A DNA stretch of 64,000 nt. Origin: Diphasiastrum complanatum (lineage: Eukaryota > Streptophyta > Lycopodiopsida > Lycopodiales > Lycopodiaceae). Below, piece by piece: positions 56,820 through 64,000 of this stretch (position 1 is its first letter; each line of letters begins with the position of its first letter). The notes beneath the pieces are model-generated. The model was not told the DNA's origin. It was given only the letters and a program-made list of their open reading frames with translations, and did not search any database. The DNA is taken from the NCBI GenBank assembly GCA_029204225.1, contig CM055113.1, positions 26,773,462 through 26,837,461 on the forward strand, read 5' to 3'. A program made the position numbers and the translations under genes.

Positions 56820-58144
56820 TGCCTTGGTGTTCACAATGCAGTGTCAATCATCCATGCTAATTTACTCAAGATGCACTACAAAAGAAAAATCATAGTGCCA
56901 CCTAGCTTTGAGACAACTGGAGAACATGACAATCCTTCTAAGATCACAAAATGCATAGAGTCGCCTCGGAATCAATCGACAACAACATTTAGAAGGCGGA
57001 GCTAAGGGAATCAATCAAACATCAGGCAACCGAAAAAATGAAGAAAATTCTACCAAGTCTTTTGCAACACTCAATGGATGCTGCATCACAGGGTACTTGT
57101 GACAAGTGGATTTCTTGGAGGCAAACCAGCGCAAAGTTCTCAAGCAAGCATGATCACACAACCTTCAGACAAGCAGTGCATTGGTAGGGAAATTGCTAAA
57201 GTTGACGATTACCATTCAGTGTTGACATCAACAACGGGCAATGTCCAAACCGACCGGCAAAAGACCAATTCAACGCCTAATCTCAGCATTATCCATATGA
57301 TCAATTTTGGGAGGTTCCTGTGATGACTAACACGCAAAATCCATATTACCCATTGGTATTAGTTAACATCACAAAGTGGGCAACACAACGGGAATTATCA
57401 ATTCCAATCACCTTGGGATCCAGGTGCAGTCTACTACGACGACGATTAATACTTGTATCAGACAATGTTTGACCAATACGGCTCATGGATCCAACAATAT
57501 CCTCTTGTTGAACATCAAAATCAAAGCACCAGGTTTTACATAAGTCCACACTTTTGTTGGAGCAAAAAAAAAAAAAAAATTGGAATAAGCTCCCTACAAC
57601 TTCGCCATCACAGTGCTCATTAGCTTTGACTATCAGCATGACACCAATTAAAGTATCTATAGGGTTTTGGGGCTGAATCAGGCTGATTCTGCTATCCTGT
57701 ACTATGAATAAGTTATTCTGAATAAATTTCAAACATGGACAAACTTAATACATGGATTCCATACTTACACACATGCCCAAATGTTAATGACTGCTGTGAA
57801 ATAATAAAATGGGGCCCCAAGGCCTGTGTAGCTGCCTGCCGAATGCCCATAGCTAGCTGTCCACTCAGTCTTGGGTGCTGTGATTTAGGCATATAGTTTG
57901 TTCTATGCATGTTGGAGTTCCATTATCTAGGAGTTTGAGAGTGGACTATTATCTGAGATGTGGCATGGGTGACATAGTCTGATCAGGATTTAGTTAAGAG
58001 TCAGATGTTTGTAACACGCCATAAGGCGTTATTGATTAATGGGATGCTTGATTTAAGGAAGTATATAAACATTTTTAGTTTATTTGTTCTATAGACCTTG
58101 ATCGATTGTTGGCTGCTTGATGAGTTAGCTTATTGTCTGTGCAG
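56820..58144. other. Upstream region and presumed first intron of the RBBP5-like gene
   Basis: No coding domain was recognised. A run of 16 A lies near 57,567. A splice acceptor (TATTGTCTGTGCAG) ends the segment at 58,144. The first exon, expected to hold only a few codons with the start methionine, was not found, and could lie here or farther upstream. The minus-strand frame 57,732-57,346 has no family features. Confidence 0.4.
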
Positions 58145-60283
58145 ATCCTTTTCAAAGCGACTTCCCGGAAGTTATAGAAGAGTACTTGGAGCATGGTGTA
58201 ACCAGGTGTATTTCTTTCAACCGGCGGGGAACACTTCTTGCAGGTACTTGCAACTTGCAGTATTAAGTTGAAGTATCTAAGCAACTTGACTCTGCTACTT
58301 CGAAAGGTGGGAAGACGTTACTCGAAGAATAGAATAAGGATTATCTCATATGCCTCCAAAAAATAAGTAGGAGGATTTGTTTATTCAGCTTTGTCGTTTA
58401 TCAGGAATCCACTTATGTCAGTTATGTTTGGAAGTTATGAAGAGCCACCTGATGCAATTAAGAGCTTATAGTAGTCAATAACAATGGAGAGAAGCCACTT
58501 AATGTAAGTAAGAGTACATAGTGGCAAGTGCAAGTCTCACGCAGTAGAACTTTTTGTCCTAGAAGGCTTGGTAAGGTCCTGCTTAGCATGTGATTAATAT
58601 CGTTTTCTGTCTAGTTTACGTTAGTCATGCTTTAGTAGAAAGTTACATGTTATGAGGAGTTTTTTCTTTATCCTATATCAACATTGTATGCAGCTGGGTG
58701 CTCGGATGGAGCTTGTGTAATTTGGGACTTTGATACACGAGGTGTTGCAAAGGAGTTGCGTGATAAAAGCTGCACTTCTGCAGTAACAAGTGTCAGTTGG
58801 TCCAAATGTGGCCACCGCCTTGTGTCAGCGGCAATGGATAGGTCTCTTTCCTTGTGGGATGTTGCTCATGGTGTGAAGATCAAGAGTGTATCACTGCAAC
58901 AAACAGCACTTCTTGCTCGTCTCCATCCTGGAACAGCAGTACCCACTTTGTGTTTGGCCTGCCCCATGTCAAGTGCACCAATCCTTGTGGACCTTCAATC
59001 TGGTGAGAAGCATGCCCTCCCGATAGTTCTGTGTAGCAAACCCACAGATCTGGGACATACTGGACGTGGAAAATTTAATGATTCTACTCCTCATTACTCC
59101 CCGTGTGCTGCAAGCTTCAATAAGAGAGGTGACCTCATTTATGTAGGGAACTCTAAAGGAGAAATTTTGATAATCGACACAGATTCTCGCCAAATTAGGA
59201 GCTGCTTTCAAGTACCCGGTGGTGCTACAATCCGGCAGATCCATTTCAGTCGAAGTGGCCAGTATATCCTCACAAACTCAACTGATCGTGTTATTAGAGT
59301 GTTTGAAAATTTACTGCCACGGGAAGGAGCTGCAGCTAAGCTGGCAGAATCTTCAAGTGTCTCCGTTGAAAGCAATGGGGCAGGTGGTTTAAAACTTGCA
59401 AGCATGCCATGTTTGTGCTTAACCAAAGATTTTCAAGATGCTGTGAACCGTGTGCAATGGAAAGTTGCCTGCTTTAATGGTGATGGTGAATGTGTGGTTG
59501 GTGCTTCTGCGACCAAAGGAGAGCACAAGATTCACATCTGGAATAGGAAGTTTGGTCAGCTTGCCAAAATTTTGGAAGGCCCAAAGGAGAGCATTATTGA
59601 CCTTGCCTGGCATCCTACTCGTCCAATTGTAGCATCTGTTTGTTTATCAGGCTTGGTGTATCTGTGGGCCAAAAATTATACAGAGAACTGGAGTGCCTTT
59701 GCACCAGATTTTAGAGAGCTAGAAGAAAATGAGGAGTATGTTGAAAAGGAGGATGAGTTTGATCTTATGCCAGAAGTGGATAAGGTATTATTTGATCCTT
59801 ATTTTAGCAAAGTCCTCAAAATTCATCATTGTTGTCAAAAATGAGGAAGCTCATAAGGAATGATCCTTAATGCAGATACTAGAGGCATTGGCTTTCTTGG
59901 CTTTGTTTTGGCCACCCTTGTACCTTGCTTTCTCTTGCCACCCTTGTACCTTGCTTCTTCTTGCCAGATTGTTAACATTATGGTGTTGCAATGTCAGGTT
60001 AAACCTGTACAAGTTGATGAGGACGTGGAAGTTGATATTTTGACAACTGAGAAGGTTGCAGCATATAGTGATTCAGATGATTCACAGGAAGGGCTTTATT
60101 TTCTCCCAACAATTCCTCTTTCTGACAGTCCTGTTAGGGAACAATCTCCCCAACCATCAGTGACTCCAGTGAGTCCAGAGAGGGCTCAAAGCAGCAATCC
60201 TTCTGGTTCTAATGGATCACCAGCTTCTGATGAAGGTCTTCCCCCGGATTCAAGTGCTTGTCAGTTGGAGAACTTTCCAGCAG
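58145..60283 (+). CDS. RBL: RBBP5-like WD40 protein (plant RBL), COMPASS subunit, three exons visible
   Basis: Exons: 58,145-58,243, 58,694-59,784 and 59,998-60,283, all with GT-AG borders; phases 1, 0 and 1 connect in frame without a stop. The first encodes DPFQSDFPEVIEEYLEHGV, the conserved start of plant RBBP5. The second encodes WD40 repeats (GACVIWDF, SVSWSKCGHRLVSAAMDRSLSLWDV, GEHKIHIWNRKFG, IIDLAWHPTRPIVASVCLSGLVYLW) and the family hallmark NWSAFAPDFRELEENEEYVEKEDEFD. The third is acidic and serine/proline-rich, with VDEDVEVDI. RBBP5 joins WDR5, ASH2L and DPY30 to activate SET1/MLL-type H3K4 methyltransferases in the nucleus. The first exon and the C-terminal exon(s) were not found. 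Frame and splice sites are intact, so the gene is probably functional. The symbol is by similarity to Arabidopsis RBL. Confidence 0.92.
59785..59997 (+). other. RBL intron with an internal tandem duplication
   Basis: This 213-bp intron has GT-AG borders. Reading through it gives a short false extension of the upstream frame. A unit with CCACCCTTGTACCTTGCTT is present twice in tandem near 59,911-59,964. Confidence 0.85.
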
Positions 60284-60603
60284 GTATGTTTCTTGTGTTT
60301 TAGAGAAGCGGACTTGCTGCAACGTTTGTATTTTTGGGACGATCGACAGACAACAAGTTTGACTCTTTTTGGCCAGTCCAAATTCCTTCGACAAAAATCT
60401 GTATTCAGTTTCCTTAGTTTTCTCTCTTTTGAAATTTGTGATTGTGTCTGATAGTTGTTGAGCTTGAAAGTAGCATGCTGCTATGGTCAAACCAGCTCAT
60501 ATGGATGTTAAATGTAGGGAAGTTGAGTCTCAACTGTTTTCAGTACTTTGCCTCTGTAAATGATAATGCAATAGTATGCTGCTTCTTTGAACTCCAAGAT
60601 ATC
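60284..60603 (+). other. RBL intron or 3' flank, start
   Basis: It begins with a good donor (GGTATGTTTC after CAG). There is no recognisable exon afterwards. T-rich, non-coding. Confidence 0.5.
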
Positions 60604-60765
60604 ATAGTTACCAGGGAATGGGAACGGGAATGTAGAACGGGAATGAAAGTGTCCTCGAGAACGTAGAACGGGAATGCTACATCATCACAAGGAATATAAA
60701 CTAGGGAATAGGAACGAGAACGAAAACATCCTTGAGAAAATGGGAATGGGAACGGGAACGTAATA
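60604..60765. repeat. GGGAACGGGAATG-rich repeat, possible DNA-transposon end
   Basis: ATAGTTACCAGGGAATGGGAACGGG is followed by at least eight further copies of GGAA(C/T)G words up to 60,765. The arrangement resembles the subterminal repeats of hAT-like elements with a different motif. A second sequence beginning ATAGTTACC with GGAAC motifs occurs at 62,233. No inverted partner end was found. Confidence 0.45.
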
Positions 60766-60899
60766 CTCTAAAAATGAGATTTATACAAAATATTAACTTT
60801 TTGAATGAAAACCTAAAGGTTTTAAAATTGATGATAATTCATGTCATACAGACTCCCCATATTTAGATGATACATACGTTTATGCTAGGGATGATTCTC

Positions 60900-62190
60900 A
60901 CTTTCGGATACATTCAGTATACTATCCTAGCTATTGATAATTTTTGCTTGATACAAGTTACCTTGCCTTGATGCGATAGTCAGCAGCTTATTTGATCTGT
61001 CTTCGACCATTCTGCATGCGTTTGCATTGAACATGACTCGTATTCCAAGATCTGTTATCCTCGATATAGAGAGTAGGTCTCTCCTCAATGTGGGTACATA
61101 GAGCCCTCCTTGTAGCTCTGTATGTCTCGACAGTGTACGGATTTGAAGAGTTCTGATGCCTTTGACATCGTGTCTGCTTCCATCTCCCAGTATCAATGTT
61201 CTTGTGTTGTCCAGTGCCTTGTAGTTGATCAGAACATTCTTGTTGCAAGTGATATGAGATGTGGCTCCTGAATCAATTACTATGTGGTAATCTTGTTGCG
61301 TGTAAGTTGTGGACTCTTCATCGACAACTGTGAACGCATTGTCATTCTTCTCACCTTCTATAGATTATTCAATGACATTCGCCTTTTTTCCTTTGTGCTT
61401 TCCTTTGGGATTAAACTAGCAATGTCTGCTGTATGTCCCGGCTTGTGGCAATGATCATAGGTAGAAGTATTTTTGTTGTTGTTGCCCTTTTTTAACAACT
61501 CCTTTTGAGTCTTGTCAACTTTGGGCTTGTTTTTGATCTTCTTCTTTCCCTTTGTGAAAAGGGCCTTCTCCTGGTCTCTATTTTGTTTCTACTTCATCTC
61601 TCATCAATCTTTCGTCAACTAATAAATTGATCCCTCTTTCGAATGCCATCTCAAGTAAACGTAAGATGAGCATTCTCAGCGGTTGATAAGACGAGGATAG
61701 TGATTTCATGAAGTACATCAACTGCTGGGGTGTTGGGACTTGATGCTCTTGTCTAGATGCAGAGAGCTGTGTGAAGATTGTCTTGATTTTCTCCACATGC
61801 CGATCTAGCTCGTTTCCATCCCATCGCAGACACTGCAGCTGATTGTGGAGGTGCATGACTAATGCAGCTGTCCTTACTTCGTATTTTTGCTCTAGCTTTT
61901 CTCATGCTTCATGGTTGCTTTGGCAGCTTTCAATTTGCATGAGGATGTCTTCGTTTATGGAGGATACGATGATCGCCAGTGCGCGCTCATCCTTCCTTAC
62001 CCATTCCGCCCTCCTTGGATCTCCCTCTGGAGGCTTTGACTCTGTGAGATCTGTTACCGACCAGATTCCCTCGCCCTTTAGAAGTGTCTTTGTCTTGAAC
62101 TTCCATATGTGGTAGCTTGCACCATCGAGATTAATTGTGATCTTTGTCTGAATTGCACTAGCCCCATATTGTATCTAGTGAACCCAAAAA
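60900..62190 (-). pseudogene. Copia-K gag and protease fragment
   Basis: This minus-strand copia 5' half lies directly after its primer site. The gag covers about 62,150-61,570 (ERALAIIVSSINEDILMQI, HLHNQLQCLRWDGNELDRHVEKIKTIFTQL, LMYFMKSLSSSYQPL). A zinc-knuckle-like CHKPGHTAD with its first cysteine lost lies near 61,440. Protease IDSGATSHI is near 61,270, followed by the pre-integrase region (LYVPTLRRDLLSISRI, ending near 60,930). Integrase and RT are absent. It is a different copia lineage from Copia-2 and Copia-D and is in reverse orientation to the RBL gene. Confidence 0.8.
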
Positions 62191-62201
62191 CTCTGATACC
62201 A
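62191..62201 (-). promoter_or_regulatory. Copia-K primer-binding site
   Basis: The plus strand reads CTCTGATACCA, the reverse complement of TGGTATCAGAG. A probable LTR boundary (TGCTGTCGG on the plus strand) adjoins at 62,202. Confidence 0.85.
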
Positions 62202-62440
62202 TGCTGTCGGAAGTGTATGTAGCTAGTTCAAACCATAGTTACCTATTTTGGAACAAAACGTGTTTTAGAATGTGTTCCGTTCAGGAACGAAGCAAAAAAT
62301 AAGCAACTTTTTTTAATATACTAATAAAATTCCAAAATTTGAATTTTTTTGGGATTTTAGGGCTTTCATAGGGATGCCTTTGACGATACATAAAACCACA
62401 AAATTCTAACAATGAGCCATTGGTCTGTGAGGAGGGCAGA
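62202..62440 (-). repeat. Start of Copia-K 5' LTR, then unassigned sequence
   Basis: The LTR end TGCTGTCGGAAG adjoins the primer site. Only a short stretch can be assigned because from about 62,231 an ATAGTTACC sequence with GGAAC motifs suggests that another element interrupts it. The outer end was not found. Confidence 0.35.
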
Positions 62441-64000
62441 TAAAATGGAATGTCGATGGGATCTTCAAGCAGTTTATACTCTAAAAAACAAGCAAGAAAT
62501 CTGCAGCAAACTTCCTAGTTGTCAAGCTCTAAATAGGTTATATGCAAGGGTCTGATAGTTGCATAGAGAAACTTCTCTATGCCGCATTCATTTTAAGTAC
62601 AAATATCAAAGGGCCTTCTTTTTGGATAAACTTCCTGAAATTATGGAAGGTAAAGTCAAACGGTTTCAATTCAACATTTGCAAGATTTTGCGCATGCATT
62701 TTTTTGTCCATACTTGTCAATGTCATAGGTTTTTGTTTTGGACTTTGACAAAATTTGGCCACTCCTCAAATCAGTCGTCCTATTCAACTTAGGCGCACTC
62801 CCTCAAAAATCCCAAAATTGAACTGTTTGGAGATCGGGGCCCTATTGCATTTCTTAACCCTTTTTTCATTTTTTTGTTTTGAATTTTAAATCTAAGGTTA
62901 GCGACATTTTTTTTTTGTGCAGATGATTTCTGGCGGCCATTTTAGTGGCCGCTATCTTTTGTGGCAACTGTTTTGGCAGATTATCTAAGTAGTATCTATG
63001 GCACTTTCTAGCGTCTAATTTGGAGGAGGTTTGGACACTTTTTCATCAGCATTTATTTGCTGGTTTTGACATTCTTTTGGAGGCTCCATCACCATTTTTT
63101 TGAGGTTATTTCGACTTCACTTGTTGTTTTTCATGGATGTACCTAAGGTTCTTCGTAGCACCCTATTTGGAGGTGATTTGGATAGCAGCATCTCCCTCTT
63201 TGTTGTCGTAGTTTAAGCTACTTTGTTGATTTTTTGGGGCAGCATACCCACCTAGTTCCAGCGCCCTACTTGGAGATGATATTGACATATTTTTGCACAC
63301 TTTCGCTAGTTGGTTTTTTAGACTCCTTTTGTAGTACCATTGTCTTTTTTGGAGGCTATTTTGTTGGTTCTTCGAGGCAACAATTAGTTGGTACCTATCT
63401 TTTGCTATATTTGGCAACTTACTTAACTTGGTGCTCTATTTGGTGGACACTTTGGCAACTTCTTCGCCACCTATCACTTGCTATTGTGGTCTTTTGCATT
63501 TGCATAGAGCCTACATTGAGGTGACAACTTGTGTCCTATAACTCGACGTTTGTGTTTTTTCTCATAATTTTTTTATACCTTTGTTTGGTTTACATTTGGT
63601 TTTTTGTTTTCTTACGATATGTTCATAAAACAAAACAAAAATCTAACCAAATTTACGTTCCTTTTGTTACACTCACGTCTCTCATCTCCTGTGTTTTAAA
63701 TATTTTCTTTTCCATATGTTTCATCATGGACATTTGGTCTCCATTACAACAATAATTGTTTCAGCTCTTACAAGAACATGTGGCATTTATTCCCATTCCA
63801 TTGTATTATGGGTAGTTTGGAGACATTGACTTAGCAAAGTTGTTGAATACACTAGCTTCTTATTTTGAGACCTTCTTTATAGGGATCCACCACTCGATGA
63901 TTCTCAAGTTGTTCCAGATGTAGTAGTCGATCAGGATATGTGTCTAGAGCCATATTGTGAGGCTGAGACAGTGATAGTATCACACATTGAGAAAGATACA
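62441..64000. other. T-rich, degenerate repetitive sequence, no gene seen
   Basis: Open frames are short and rich in Phe, Leu and Cys, as expected from T-rich DNA. A phrase of the type AGC.CC.TATTTGGAGG.GATTTGGA recurs at about 63,010, 63,157, 63,257 and 63,430. The last 140 bases become less T-rich and contain a short open stretch, but no exon of the RBL gene or other domain is recognisable. Confidence 0.4.

Noticed and set aside
1-64000. CRISPR arrays, bacterial operons, phage defence systems
   Set aside because: No regularly spaced repeats with unique spacers and no prokaryotic gene organisation; the window is a plant nuclear region.

Overview
The window is nuclear DNA of a land plant. 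The sequence shows spliced genes with GT-AG introns, many Ty1-copia and Ty3-gypsy retrotransposons primed by initiator-methionine tRNA (TGGTATCAGAGC sites), plant-type hAT transposases with BED and DUF659 domains, long (GA)n and (GT)n tracts, and one host gene that matches the plant form of RBBP5 (RBL). The species cannot be fixed from this sequence. The density of nested retroelements suggests a large genome, such as a fern, lycophyte or gymnosperm, but that is inference. There are no bacterial operons, rRNA or tRNA genes, or CRISPR arrays.

Layout (element names are mine). 1-11,925: a minus-strand gypsy element (gypsy-1) that received the 3' end of a copia element (Copia-1, 1-1,323) and a complete copia element (Copia-2, 3,624-10,020, duplicated target GGTTG). 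A probable long terminal repeat of gypsy-1 was hit by a large element without coding capacity (LARD-1, 11,926-16,994). 17,000-27,574: a mosaic of broken copia elements in both orientations (Copia-H, -G, -B, -A, -C, -E). Copia-E was split by a second element without coding capacity (LARD-2, 27,575-32,854, duplicated target AAGAG). Its LTR termini are AG...CT instead of TG...CA. 34,000-37,380: GA-rich sequence without a gene. 37,380-37,740: a hAT fragment.

38,290-55,085: the integrase region of a second minus-strand gypsy element (gypsy-2), broken by two hAT insertions. hAT-1 (39,181-45,042) has a perfect 8-bp duplication ACCATGAC. hAT-2 (about 45,240-54,538, opposite orientation) itself contains a complete copia element (Copia-D, 47,444-52,775, duplication CTAGT). 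The order of events is readable: gypsy-2 first, then the two hATs, then Copia-D inside hAT-2.

55,090-58,140: LTR remnants, a probable short hAT-type MITE and unassigned sequence. 58,145-60,283: three exons of the RBL/RBBP5-like gene, a WD40 subunit of the COMPASS histone H3K4 methyltransferase. It is the only convincing host gene, and its first and last exons were not found. 60,600-64,000: probably its intron or 3' flank, with a GGGAACG-rich repeat, a minus-strand copia gag-protease fragment (Copia-K) and degenerate T-rich repeats.

Every transposon polyprotein has at least one disabling lesion, so none of the copies looks autonomous. Copia-2 and Copia-D nevertheless have nearly identical LTR pairs and must be recent. 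The most unusual items are the two large LTR elements without recognisable genes, particularly the termini of LARD-2 and the hairpin-like repeat array just downstream of the LARD-1 primer-binding site.
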